This document shows, piece after piece, positions 1 through 9,896 of a DNA stretch of 43,226 nt. The DNA comes from Saprolegnia diclina VS20 (lineage: Eukaryota; Oomycota; Saprolegniomycetes; Saprolegniales; Saprolegniaceae): positions 408,362 to 451,587 of the forward strand of contig NW_008246097.1 in NCBI RefSeq assembly GCF_000281045.1. The letters run 5' to 3'. The notes below the pieces were generated by a model. That model worked only from the letters and a program-made list of their open reading frames with translations. It had not been told where the DNA came from and ran no database searches. Each line of letters begins with the position of its first letter. Position 1 is the stretch's first letter. The position numbers and the translations under genes were made by a program.

Positions 1-948
1 GCCGTATACCCGATATGCATCGCGCGCTGGTGAGCAATAAGCGAGCACACCCAGGATGCCTCGCCGTTGTAGTCGTATTGGCCGTATCTTGCGGTGAATG
101 ATTACTCTAACGTGCTAGTACATTTGAAGGGTCTACTTCCCAGCAACTGTGACCTTCACCATTCAAGTACGCTATTCATACTAATAAATGTGGCACATTC
201 GTGCGAGAGATTGGACAAGTCAACCGAGCTTGAGGAGGCGATCGGCGCGGGGGTGTTTATGCAGCAAACATTCAGAGCGGGTCAGTGCGTCATTTGTTTG
301 CGGGGTTGTGCTACGTCGCAAAGCGCTTGTCTAGGAAGCGCCGCGTGCAGTTGGTCGCTGCACTTTCGAAGCTCGTCTGGTCGGCGACGAACCAGCTCCA
401 GAGTGGCATCCAAGCGCAGCGTCGTCGTCAACGACCCTCCCGTCTCGCCCTTCTACACATATCTATAGCGCACTCATACGTCTTGCCGTCAAGCTCGCCT
501 CGGACCTCGGGTGCCTCGGACCCGCGTTACCGAGTGCTCATTGGAATCGGCAGCCACGTTTGCCGGGCTTGGGGAGAGTCCCGACTTGTTTCACCCAATG
601 AGACGCCGGGCGCCTCTGCATTTTAACCAATCATATGCTTGAAGGACGCGCGGTCGTTTAAAAAACAAAAAAGAAATAGCACAATTGTTTTCTATTGCAT
701 ACAAGCGCGAGTCGAACGCCAATGATCCTTTAAAGAACAAGGGCTGAATGTTCTTTTAATCGGCATCCCACGCGCGTGACGACAACCCGTGTCTATGGCA
801 ACCTCGGGTGCTCACGTGACAGACATGGCCAACGACTTGATCCAAGTATGGAAAGCCAGCCGATCTGATACACGCACCTGATGCCACATGGCTCGTCGAT
901 GCTAGCTTTGTTGATTGTCGAATTGAACTCGTCGCAAGCAGTCAGACT
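1..948. other. Leading stretch without a resolved gene; one possible minus-strand exon
   Basis: No convincing gene model. The best coding-like block is on the minus strand at about 452 down to 315: it follows a TAG acceptor, stays open for 46 codons with a helical, Leu/Arg/Glu-rich composition, and ends at a GTAG donor, but no start or neighbouring exon could be attached. Two plus-strand open frames in 94-626 have odd composition and no recognisable domain. The part from about 640 to 760 is AT-rich and could be intergenic. The last 150 bases should contain the promoter of the membrane protein gene that starts at 949. Confidence 0.3.
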
Positions 949-1801
949 ATGCGAGGTACCTCGTCTCCACCCGCCCGCAGCTAACACATATTATCGCTAG
1001 TCGTTGCCACGCTGCTCCTGCTGCTCTGCCTCGTGCAGCCCCTCGTTGCGGATCTGAGCCCGATCTGCAGCTCCATGGCGACGTGCTTGGCCCACGGTGC
1101 GACGCCGTGCGACCGGGCGACCCAGCTCTGCCCACCGTGCCTCTACACGGACGCCAAGGGCAAGAATCTCTGCTACGAACGCGTGACCGGCACCAAAATC
1201 TGCCCCTTCCAAGGCACGCTGGCCGACTGCTGTACGCTACCATAGCCCTCGTTGTGTCCTCATGCGTCACCTCTTTGTAGCGACGACCGATGTCATCATT
1301 CCCAAGATCCTCAACAAGACTGCAACGGCGACGCCCGAAGCGACGACGGTGGGGCCCGACGACGCGTCTGTCTGGAACGGCCTTGCGATTGGCATGACCG
1401 TCACGACGATCCTCCTCCTGCTTACATTTATTGTCCTCGGCGTCCTCTTCTATCGCCGGTCGCGCCAGCAGCAGGCCGACCACTGGCTCTACGCGACGAA
1501 CGTCGAGACGTCGCCCATTCCCCACAGTGGCTACAAGGGATCGCAAGGCGGGTTCAAGCCCTCGCAGTACGAGGTCCGAGGCCACACGAACGGCAACCAG
1601 TGCACACCGGTCATGGCCGACAACGAGACGCAGTTATCGGCCTGCGATGTCATGATGGAAACCAAGTCGGACGGTCGAGACAGTAGCCGCGTCCCGATGA
1701 TGATGGAGGCCAAGTCGGACTGGCGAGATAGCCGCCCGGTCATGATGGAGGCCAAGGCTGACTGGCGAGACAATCGCCAGTCCAACATTCTACACCATTA
1801 G
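949..1801 (+). CDS. Cys-rich type I membrane protein with repeat-containing cytoplasmic tail
   Basis: Three-exon model: 949-955, 1001-1231 and 1281-1801 (252 aa). The first coding exon is only 7 nt. It is inferred because joining it to exon 2 gives a perfect signal peptide (Met-Arg, then a Leu/Val run, ending VQPLVA before residue 20), and the intron between them has a GTACCT donor, a CTAAC branch-like site and a TAG end. The ectodomain has eight cysteines and an Asn-Lys-Thr site. A single hydrophobic segment lies at about residues 113-137, followed by RRSR, so the C-terminus should be cytoplasmic. The tail carries three tandem copies of a unit like MMEAKSDWRDSRPV. No domain family was recognised. 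It could be a surface receptor or sensor; that is a guess from topology. Its stop codon lies 42 bp from that of the convergent HECT gene. Confidence 0.7.
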
Positions 1802-1843
1802 CCAGGAATGCACACCGTCATAATTATACAACCCTAGTTTTTG

Positions 1844-3736
1844 CTATACGAGGGTGAACGCCGCCGACTCCAATCGTGTCAACGCAAAGAGCGCCTCGTG
1901 CATGAGGGCCCGCGTCGGGTACAGTGGCAAGTCGAGCCGGTTGAAGCACGAGTGCGCCTTGGGCAACACACCGACGGAATACGCCACGGCTTGGAGCGAG
2001 AACGGACAGAGTGTCCCGTCGTAACTCGTGAGGCCCCGAAAGCCCTGCACCGGCACGCGCGACGACCCCGTTGTAAACTGCAGCAGTTTCGACCGGTCGT
2101 CGCGGCTCATGTCGTGCTCGAGGACGTCCCAGAACCAGTTGAGACTCTCGGACCGCCGCAAGGTCGTCGAGACGCTCGTCGACGCCTTCCAGTCGGCCAC
2201 GTCGACCTCTGCGACACCGCACAGCACGAGCTCCAGCTCCTTGTAGTCGAACGGCATGAGCAGTTCTTGCGGTAGTACCTACACCCACTCGTCATCACGA
2301 CGTCGACCACGAGGCTGTTCTACCTCGTACACGCCTTTGAGAAGGCTCGTGAGCTGCACGGCGACGCGGTCAAAGAGCAAATACCGCACCATGCAGTCGA
2401 CGTACGACGCCTTGTTGTCGTTGGTCACGGCGATCTGCCGACCATTCGGCACCAAGTCGACCACCTCCAGCGTCGCAGGCATAGCCGCACTAAAGTCCAG
2501 TCCGAGCTCCGACACGTCGTGCTCCAGAAGGTACTGCAGGCTGCTGTACGTTTGCGTATCGAGGTACCGGACGTCTTGGAGGCTCAGTGGCGTGCCGAGA
2601 ATGGCTTTGAAGAGCGGAAGCGCGAGGCGGCACGGGAGGACTTGGCCGTCGAGGACCGCGCGGCCAAGGAGGCGGCCGATCGCGCGGTAGCAGAGGAGGT
2701 GGTCGGGGCCGTACGCGGTCGCCGAGGTCGGGTTGAGAGCGTATGCAAAGTCGGTGGCGAGCACAAAGAGGCCTTTGGCGGGGTCGAAGACGGCGGTTGT
2801 GAGAACAGTGTACCACTCGCGCTGGATGCCACCAGCGTCGACGCCGCTCTCGCCAAGCATCATGACGCGCGTTGCAGCGCAGAGGTGTTTGGCTGTCATG
2901 AGAAGCAGGAGTGGAATCGACTCTTCAAATATTCTGTCGCGGTAGACGCGAACTTGGGCGTAGCCGTGCAGCAAATTGTGGATCTGGGAGTGTAGCCACG
3001 CGTACTTGAGGTGAAAGGTCCAGCTTGCAATCTCTTGGCAGCGCGGGAACCACCAGCTTGGTATGTGTTCGCCGTACTGGCTGATGCGAGCACTCGCATC
3101 GGTGAGGGGCTGTAGTGTATAGCTAATACCGTCCTTCGTACTCACGACATAGCAGCCGTCCGCGGCTTGTGCAGAATCACATCGCCAGTAAGGGTTGCCA
3201 TAGACGTCAATGGCGCGCTGCCACTGCGTGCGTTGTCTAGCCGCCGCTTTTACAGCAGAATAGACCGAGAAGAAACGTACCTGGCGCCGAGTTGGATGGT
3301 GCTGAGCCAACGCGGCTGTTGTGGCGGCCCCGTCGCGATGGCTACTGACAAGGTAAAGCCGACATCGCCATCGAACGCACCAACCTCGAGACGTTGTGCA
3401 TAGCATACACGCGTCGCTTGAGCTCGAATTGGCAAAGACACAGCTCGTGCAGACCCACTTGGTTTCTTCCAGGGACCTACAACGTCGTCATGACCCAGAA
3501 CGATGCACCAACAAGCCGCACGCGTCTTCAATGTCCTCGCGCTTGAGACCTCGGAGGTGGTCGAGTTGCCTATTGCATTGGCACACCCTAAGAGGCCAAG
3601 GAATGGTCGGCTCCTCTTACGTGGAGAGCGCAGCGTGTTGCTTGTGGTGGAAGTGTGCCATGATGCGCACCACAATGACGAGGCCAAGGATGGAGACGAC
3701 CGCAATCGCCGCGACGATGTACATCTCGGCGACCAT
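1844..3736 (-). CDS. Membrane-anchored RanBP2-zinc-finger HECT E3 ubiquitin ligase, copy A
   Basis: Six exons on the minus strand: 3621-3736, 3522-3587, 3385-3476, 3281-3344, 2324-3236 and 1844-2278 (561 aa). Order: an N-terminal hydrophobic anchor (about residues 5-27), a short linker with KREDIED, a RanBP2-type zinc finger (W68, C70, C73, N77, C84, C87), and a HECT domain covering roughly the last 350 residues. The HECT signatures are GESGVDAGG and the C-lobe HSCFNR, in which C528 (codon at 1946-1948) is the predicted ubiquitin thioester cysteine. The family transfers ubiquitin from an E2 through that cysteine. The start was chosen to match the start and anchor of copy B; the frame stays open upstream to an ATG at 3913. 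From 1883 to 2861 the DNA is almost identical to copy B, while the N-terminal part is clearly diverged. Intron 1 is only 33 nt. Confidence 0.85.
1883..2861 (-). repeat. Inverted near-identical tract, arm A (979 bp)
   Basis: This segment reads as the reverse complement of 7213-8191. Both arms are 979 bp with no indel, and only about ten base differences were seen by eye; the 45-nt intron is identical in both. Homology drops abruptly at each edge while both genes continue, which fits gene conversion or a partial recent copy. Confidence 0.9.
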
Positions 3737-4209
3737 AGTACGCGAGAGTGCAAATGCGACTTTGGCTTGAAATGCGTCGACGCCCACAAAAGAGTTGGAC
3801 GTTCTGGAAGGATGTGCGCCCACGTCACCATACAAACCGCAAGTGTTTTTCAGCCACATCCGAAAGTTGGGGACCACACATTGAACATAGCGTGCTGTCG
3901 CTCGATGTGCCACATCTCATGTAAGCGCCTGTCGCGGCCCAAGTGCAAGTAGTAGTCACCGAGTGCATTTGCTCGTGATGACGCTGCTCGTCTCATTCCC
4001 ATCGGACCTGAAGCGCCTCGCACCCTCATGGCCCTTGCGCAACTTGGCACTTCGCCTGAGCTGAGGCGGGAGCTGACCAAGGGTATCGTTTCCGCAAGTA
4101 CCCACGTGCTAGTACACCACCACAAGTGTTCGTGAAGGTGGGTGACGCCTACTCGCACAGCAGGTTAACTAAACTATCTTATTCTGATCTTATTCTGGCG
4201 CTCCAAGAG
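3737..4209. other. Intergenic, upstream of HECT copy A
   Basis: This 473-bp stretch separates the start of HECT copy A from the end of the coiled-coil gene; both are on the minus strand. It should hold the copy A promoter. The minus-strand frame of HECT exon 1 stays open up to an ATG at 3913, so a longer N-terminus cannot be excluded. No other feature is supported. Confidence 0.5.
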
Positions 4210-5554
4210 TCACGGTGTTGCGTTGGCTGCAGCTTTCATTTGAGCCTCGAGAAAGGCAATTGTAACTTCGTGGCCGGCGACAGTTGACGCAAATAACTCG
4301 GTGTAGGCGAAGACACTCGCAGCGTGGTTTGCGAGGGCTCCTTCGAGTTCACCCGCCACCTGATTGAGCTCACGCTGCAGCACTTGGAGCTCGTGCGCAT
4401 GTTCCGAAGCAGCTTTGGCTTCACGATAGCGGGTTGCAACAAGATGACGCTGGATCTCGTCTCGAAGATCTCGTTGCGCTCTCCATGAGGCAGCCACGGT
4501 CGCTGCTTGCTCGCCGACCGCTCGGTGAAGCGTCGCCTTGGCAGCCTTGCACTCGTCTCGCGCTGCTTGCAGCTCAGTCACAAGGGCCTCTGTTCTTTGC
4601 GCGCAGCATGAAGGAATCGCGTCCTCAGCGACATGTGCCACTTTTGTGCTCATCTCCTGGGAGGGTGACGCCATGAGTGATTATGCTGCTCGCAACTGCG
4701 ATTTACTCACTGTGGTCGAGGCCACTGGACGGGCGGTGAGGTCCTGGAGTCGGGTCCCACCCTTGGAAATGAGAGGGCTCTGCTTTGGCCCGGCTTTGGT
4801 TGATCCACCTACGAACAGGTATTCATATTGAACGCTCAAGTTCGCTCAACGTACCCATCCCGGCACGGGGTTGTTCATTCGTTGAGTGCAAAGCTGGGCG
4901 CTGGTCCGCCGCACGTCTAGACCCTGGACAAGCAACAGGCGGTGGCCTAAATGTTGTCTCGAACTGACGCTCTGGAGCTGAATGACGCCGTGTACTAGGG
5001 TCCCTCCTGGCTGCAAGGGATGTCGGCGTCGACGACGCCCGTGCAAGGACCTTCCAGAGCGCTGGGGACGCATGGAGAATGACCGAGGTCGTCCAGTGCA
5101 CGCATGGCTCCGGGGATCGCTGATCATCGGAGAAATCACCGGAGGCTTGCGGTGGCTTCGCCCCGCCTGTCCGAGCACCGCGTGTATCGATCACGTCTGA
5201 GAGTAGCTGCAATGGCTCGGGCGCGGTCGGGGGTCGGGGGGTTGCCGCTGATGACGTGACACCAAATTTGTAAAGTGGTGCCGTCTGCAGCCAGCTCGTT
5301 GGTTCCGAGAGCCTGCGCCCCGTGGTTCGAGGCGCTGTCATCGGCGCGACAGCCGTGATGTGGCACACGACCGGTTTGGGCGTATCTGCAGGCACACGGC
5401 AGAGGGAATGCGACTTGGCGACGGTCGAGTTGCCGGAGCACGCGGCGAGCGCGGCGGCCTCGCGCATCACGAGTAGCTTGAGGTCTCGTTTTTGGAGGTA
5501 CAATGGGTCCCAGTCCGGCATGGCGAGAGCAAAACGGGAAATGAGACCCGACAT
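4210..5554 (-). CDS. Coiled-coil protein of unknown function
   Basis: Three exons: 4855-5554, 4711-4808 and 4210-4656 (414 aa). The introns are 46 nt (GTACGT donor) and 54 nt (GTGAGT donor), and both preserve the frame. The N-terminus (MSGLISRFALAMPDWDP) leads into a region rich in Pro, Ser, Thr and Arg, probably disordered. The last exon, about 148 residues, is an Ala/Glu/Gln/Arg-rich helix with heptad character that should form a coiled coil. No catalytic motif, signal peptide or membrane segment is visible and the family was not recognised. The first and last parts could be taken for two genes; the conserved phase across the perfect GTGAGT intron argues for one. The gene sits between the two inverted HECT copies and is divergent from copy B. 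Confidence 0.65.
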
Positions 5555-6274
5555 CGACTTGCTCTGGCAGTCATTTCCTCTTCTCTTCGCGAAGATGTCC
5601 TAAATTTTAAAACTGCGAAGTAGCAACCTTTAGGGATGCTCCGAAAGAATTCCTGCCAACAATGAGGGTTTCTGAAGAATAAATTCCACGTGGCGCTGCG
5701 ACAGCTTCGACACTGTCGACGTTTGCGTCTGCGCGGAATCCTCCCACCACAACCTTTGTGATTGCCATCATGGCGGGTCTACCCTAGGGTAAGCCTTGAC
5801 CCCCCTGGGTGACCAGGGGTCCTGTTGCTATGGCGTTGGTCTACGCGCCGGTCTTGCTTGGACAGCCAGCGTGTTGTGATCGTCAGACGTCATCATTTTG
5901 TGCCGATCGGCCATCGTGCGATGAACTTTGACTTCGCCGACGACGTGGGTGCACGGGCTCTATTTCACGTCCGCCCATCGACCGTGAGGTCGAATCAGAT
6001 GAAAAACACGCAACTCGCACTGTCCGGGGACGTCACCTTGTCTAGTTGGCTGGTCCTTTGTCATACAGCTGCCGATAGGTCGAGGTCGTGCCGTCGTTCG
6101 TGCATCCGTGACGACGAAGAGGTCGCTGTCCGTCATCAAACCGCACTCCGCGACGTCGCTTGGCTTCGCTCGGGGCCGTCCAAACCGCGTGTTTTTAGCC
6201 AACGCGGTCGCATCTGAGTTGAAGCGTCCTCTAAAAATTTGGATTCCACCTCACACTCGGGTTGTGCTTGCAGT
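5555..6274. other. Divergent intergenic region with a weak minus-strand spliced frame
   Basis: These 720 bp lie between the start of the coiled-coil gene (minus) and HECT copy B (plus), so they should contain both promoters. On the minus strand a spliced frame can be drawn from about 6202 to 6040, then 5959 to 5883 (in phase, 80-nt intron, Arg/Ser-rich end), but it lacks a good upstream ATG and its intron is longer than the neighbours'. I do not call it a gene. Confidence 0.3.
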
Positions 6275-8230
6275 ATGGAGGCGGGCAGCGTCTCGACCGC
6301 CATCGCGCTCATCGTGGGCTGCTGCGTCGGCGGCGGCCTCATTATTTACGCTGCGATTGCCACGTACTCGCGCTGGACCCACCGCCCTTCCGACTGCGAG
6401 TGCGACCCTGATTGTCAACGAAAAAATTCGGACTTATTGCGCAAAATAGCTACATTGCGCATTTACATGGCCTCAAGCGCGAAGACATTGAAGACGAGTA
6501 CGCGTCCATCCTACTCAAAACGAGTGTCCTATCGCGGTGTGTAGGAGCCTTGAAAAAGCCAAGTGGCTGTGCGGCGTTTGCCGTTTTGCCAATCTCAAGC
6601 AGAACGAATACTGCATGCTCTGCGAGACGAAGCGCGGTAGTCGCCTCGACCTCTTTTGCTCGCGTGTACGGAATGACTTGTAGGTATCCTCTTGGACGTC
6701 TTTGCTACCACCACGCCGAGCCCGATCGAGAGCTGCGTGGTTCAGTACGATCAACTCAACAGTCTTCAGGCGGGCGCCGTGTACGTATTGGTCTTCCTTC
6801 TACCATCAATGACCATGATTGTCTGTGACAGATCGCGAAAGCTCTGGACGCGGAGCCTCGACATTGCGGGCCTTGCCTTCTGGAAAGCTAATGACGTCGC
6901 GCTCGGGACCCAGTACGTCATCGAGTCGGTCTACGCGTGCGATGAGATGAACCTCGCGATCAACCAGCTCACGGATGCGAGCGCCGGGAAAACGCTCCTC
7001 GGCGAGATGCTCCCGCTGTGGTGGTTCAAGCACCTGAGAGCGCTCTCGGACCTCAATTTCTCGCTCAAATATGCCTGGCTCCTCGCCCACATTTCGTCGA
7101 TCAGCATGAAGTACGCCCAGCTCAAGGTCTACCGCGACAAGATCTTTGACGAGTCGCTCTACATTCTGCTCCACATGCAACCCGCCCAGCTCTGCACCCT
7201 CACACGCGTCACGATGCTTGGCGAGAGCGGCGTCGACGCTGGTGGCATCCAGCGCGAGTGGTACACTGTTCTCACAGCCGCCGTCTTCGACCCCGCCAAA
7301 GGCCTCTTTGTGCTCGCCACCGACTTCGCGTACGCTCTCAACCCGACCTCGGCGACCGCGTACGGCCCCGACCACCTCCTCTGCTACCGCGCGATCGGCC
7401 GCCTCCTTGGCCGCGCGGTCCTCGACGGCCAAGTCCTCCCGTGCCGCCTCGCGCTTCCGCTCTTCAAAGCCATTCTCGGCACGCCACTGAGCCTCCAAGA
7501 CGTCCGGTACCTCGATACGCAAACGTACAGCAGCCTGCAGTACCTTCTGGAGCACGACGTGTCGGAGCTCGGACTGGACTTTAGTGCGGCAATGCCTGCG
7601 ACGCTGGAGGTGGTCGACTTGGTGCCGAATGGTCGGCAGATCGCCGTGACCAACGACAACAAGGCGTCGTACGTCGACTGCATGGTGCGGCATCTGCTCT
7701 TTGACCGCGTCGCCGCGCAGCTCACGAGCCTTCTCAAAGGCGTGTACGAGGTAGAACAGCCTCGTGGTCGACGTCGTGATGACGAGTGGGTGTAGGTACT
7801 ACCGCAAGAACTGCTCATGCCGTTCGACTACAAGGAGCTGGAGCTCGTGCTGTGCGGCGTCGCAGAGGTCGACGTGGCCGACTGGAAGGCGTCGACGAGC
7901 GTCTCGACGACCTTGCGGCGGTCCGAGAGTCTCAACTGGTTCTGGGACGTTCTCGAGCACGACATGAGCCGCGACGACCGGTCGAAACTGCTGCAGTTTA
8001 CAACGGGGTCGTCGCGCGTGCCGGTGCAGGGCTTTCGGGGCCTCACGAGTTACGACGGGACACTCTGTCCGTTCTCGCTCCAAGCCGTGGCGTATTCCGT
8101 CGGTGTGTTGCCCAAGGCGCACTCGTGCTTCAACCGGCTCGACTTGCCACTGTACCCGACGCGGGCCCTCATGCACGAGGCGCTCTTTGCGCTCGTCGAA
8201 ATCGAAAACCTCGAGTTTACCATAGTCTAG
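6275..8230 (+). CDS. Membrane-anchored RanBP2-zinc-finger HECT E3 ubiquitin ligase, copy B
   Basis: Six exons: 6275-6399, 6450-6497, 6545-6636, 6684-6780, 6832-7750 and 7796-8230 (571 aa), with the same intron positions and phases as copy A. The protein starts with a Gly/Ile-rich membrane segment (about residues 7-30), continues with a short KREDIED linker and a RanBP2-type zinc finger (W65, C67, C70, N74, C81, C84), and ends in a HECT domain. C538 (codon 8126-8128), inside HSCFNR, is the predicted thioester cysteine. In the family the zinc finger often binds ubiquitin or a partner protein; here that is inference. Retention of the 45-nt intron at 7751-7795 would end translation at its own TAG, removing the C-lobe. 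From 7213 to 8191 the DNA matches copy A almost perfectly, and the last dozen residues differ again. The boundary of exon 1 (GTGCGA donor) is the least certain. Confidence 0.87.
7213..8191 (+). repeat. Inverted near-identical tract, arm B (979 bp)
   Basis: Reverse-complement partner of 1883-2861. Protein changes inside the tract are few (for example TTAVFDP against TAAVFDP, and VRYLLFDRVAVQL against VRHLLFDRVAAQL). The arms are separated by about 4.35 kb containing both 5' gene halves and the coiled-coil gene. Confidence 0.9.
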
Positions 8231-8466
8231 TCGTTTAGGACTCTGTCGCTCTATATAAACTGAATTGGCATCTTGTCGATAACGCTGGAAACCAGGCGCG
8301 TTCATGCTGCAGTCCTCGGCACCCGTCCATCGAAACGCCCGGAGAAGGGTGCCACTTGCACCGTCCGTGCTGGGCATGCGCGTGACGACGACACACGGTC
8401 TTACGATACGCTCCACTGTTATATGATGCTATCTACGTGGCGGAGGCTTCGGAATGTGGTGTATCC

Positions 8467-9645
8467 TTACAGTGCGACGTTCTGGACGCGGGTGATGGCG
8501 TCGAGGAGGTGCGTGCACGCTGACGTCATCGTCACGTCCGACTGCGCGCGGGTCACAAATGCCAAGAGGATGCTCTTGTCGCGCGCTGAGATGGCTGTTG
8601 GAAGCAGCGAGAGGAGCGGCACGACCGCTCGACACACTTCGCGCTGGAGCTCCTTGAGCGTATACTCGTCGGTGCTGGTGGCTTTGAGCCAGTGCAGCAT
8701 CGACGACCATGCGGATTGAAACTGCTCGGTAATGTGGGGGCCGGCGCCAGCGCAGCTCGGATACGCGAGCGCCATGTTGGCGATCGCGCCGACGGCGCAG
8801 CGCACGATATCCCGTCGAACGCTGGACGGTACGATGGGCGCCTGCGACGAGAGCACGGTGGAGCGCTCGAAACCCGACATTTCTTGGATCTGCGCACTGA
8901 GAAGCGCAATGAGGCCGCACGTCGCCGCCTTGTGCGCTGTTGCCAGCGTCCGCGTCGCCGCCGCCACGGCCGAGCAGCCCTCGGCGCGAATGTCGACAAA
9001 GTGGGACGTGAGCATAATGACAAACACGTCCATGCCCGACGAGGTCGATCCGCGCGGATCCCGGGACGGCGCGATAAGTGGCGTCTCGAGAAGGACCTTT
9101 TTCTGGCCGCCGCTTTGCGCACAGGTTGGCGCGCTCCGGTCGATGATACTGCACAAATCACAGTACATGTCTCGGTACAGCGTGTCCCACGCGAGAAGAC
9201 TACCAGACCGCCGCTGGCACTCGATGAGAAGCGACTGCGTCTCGGCGCGGTAGAGCCGAATGTTAAAGTCGATGCGGTCGTACGCCACGTATTTGACGCA
9301 TTTGAACTTGCACTTGTGCACTTGGAAGACAAGGTCGACGTCGTGCCGGTTCAGCGACCGCATGACCTCGGCGACCGCGTCCTTCGTGTCGACGCTGTGG
9401 TGGCACGAAAAGTGGTACGGGTCGACCGGGTACGGCACGCTCGGGAGCTGCGGCGCGGCGGGCAGCCGTGACACGTTGACGTCGCTCATCTCGCGCGAGA
9501 ACGACGACGTCCGCGACCGCGACCGCTTGCTGCTGCTGCTCGAGCTTGGCGCGGCGACGGGCTCGGCAAAGACGGGGCACGCGTACGTGCTGTCCATGGA
9601 CGAGCTGCGGTTGCGCCCGTCGCGACCGAGCGGTGGCTTGTCCAT
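8467..9645 (-). CDS. Unknown protein with Ser-rich N-terminus and armadillo-like C-terminal half
   Basis: Single exon of 392 aa starting at an ATG at 9645. Residues 1-60 are Ser/Arg-rich with a poly-Ser run and look disordered. Residues about 80-165 form a compact mixed alpha/beta block with conserved-looking hydrophobic strands (YDRIDFNIRLYRAE); its layout recalls a KA1-type fold, but this is only a suggestion. The remaining part is a series of Ala/Leu-rich helices that could be armadillo or HEAT-like repeats. No signal peptide, membrane segment or catalytic motif is seen. It is divergent from the Tudor/C2 gene (251 bp between the starts) and convergent with HECT copy B (236 bp between the stops). 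The frame is clearly coding by composition, but the function is unknown. Confidence 0.7.
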   Translation of the reverse strand: MDKPPLGRDGRNRSSSMDSTYACPVFAEPVAAPSSSSSSKRSRSRTSSFSREMSDVNVSRLPAAPQLPSVPYPVDPYHFSCHHSVDTKDAVAEVMRSLNRHDVDLVFQVHKCKFKCVKYVAYDRIDFNIRLYRAETQSLLIECQRRSGSLLAWDTLYRDMYCDLCSIIDRSAPTCAQSGGQKKVLLETPLIAPSRDPRGSTSSGMDVFVIMLTSHFVDIRAEGCSAVAAATRTLATAHKAATCGLIALLSAQIQEMSGFERSTVLSSQAPIVPSSVRRDIVRCAVGAIANMALAYPSCAGAGPHITEQFQSAWSSMLHWLKATSTDEYTLKELQREVCRAVVPLLSLLPTAISARDKSILLAFVTRAQSDVTMTSACTHLLDAITRVQNVAL

Positions 9646-9896
9646 CCGGCCTTTCTCGGCGCTGTGCCAACGAAAGCTTCGCCCGTTTCAGACCCGCACG
9701 TTCTACGAACGTTCTCCACGACGCACCCTTCCGAAGTCAGAATCGTAGACACCATGCCTGTCATCAAGCATGTACAACTTGACATTGCATATGGTCGCAT
9801 AGCATTATCAGCGCATTTAGTGAGGCAATGTGCTTGCGCAGAGTTTGCTGGGTGTATGGACTACGCTAGTACATCTGTAGTCGTTCGCCGTAACTG
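9646..9896. promoter_or_regulatory. Short divergent promoter region with a heat-shock-element-like motif
   Basis: 251 bp separate two divergent starts. At 9698-9712 there is a small inverted repeat (ACGTTC, TAC, GAACGT) followed by another TTC, so the stretch contains GAAcgTTC, half of a heat-shock-element pattern, with a wrong 3-nt spacing on one side. No TATA box stands out. Regulatory function is inferred only. Confidence 0.3.

Noticed and set aside
94-626. Two overlapping plus-strand open frames near the left edge
   Set aside because: Composition is not protein-like, starts are arbitrary and no motif is visible. The minus strand at 315-452 looks better but is also unproven.
1844-2310. 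Several open frames of 67-154 codons in other frames of HECT copy A (and their mirror images at 7764-8416)
   Set aside because: They are by-products of GC-rich coding sequence; the HECT frame carries the conserved motifs.
5825-6217. Plus-strand frame of 130 codons upstream of HECT copy B
   Set aside because: No domain, no conserved start and no splice support; probably intergenic.
6806-7693. 295-codon minus-strand frame opposite HECT copy B
   Set aside because: It is an antisense shadow of the HECT exons.
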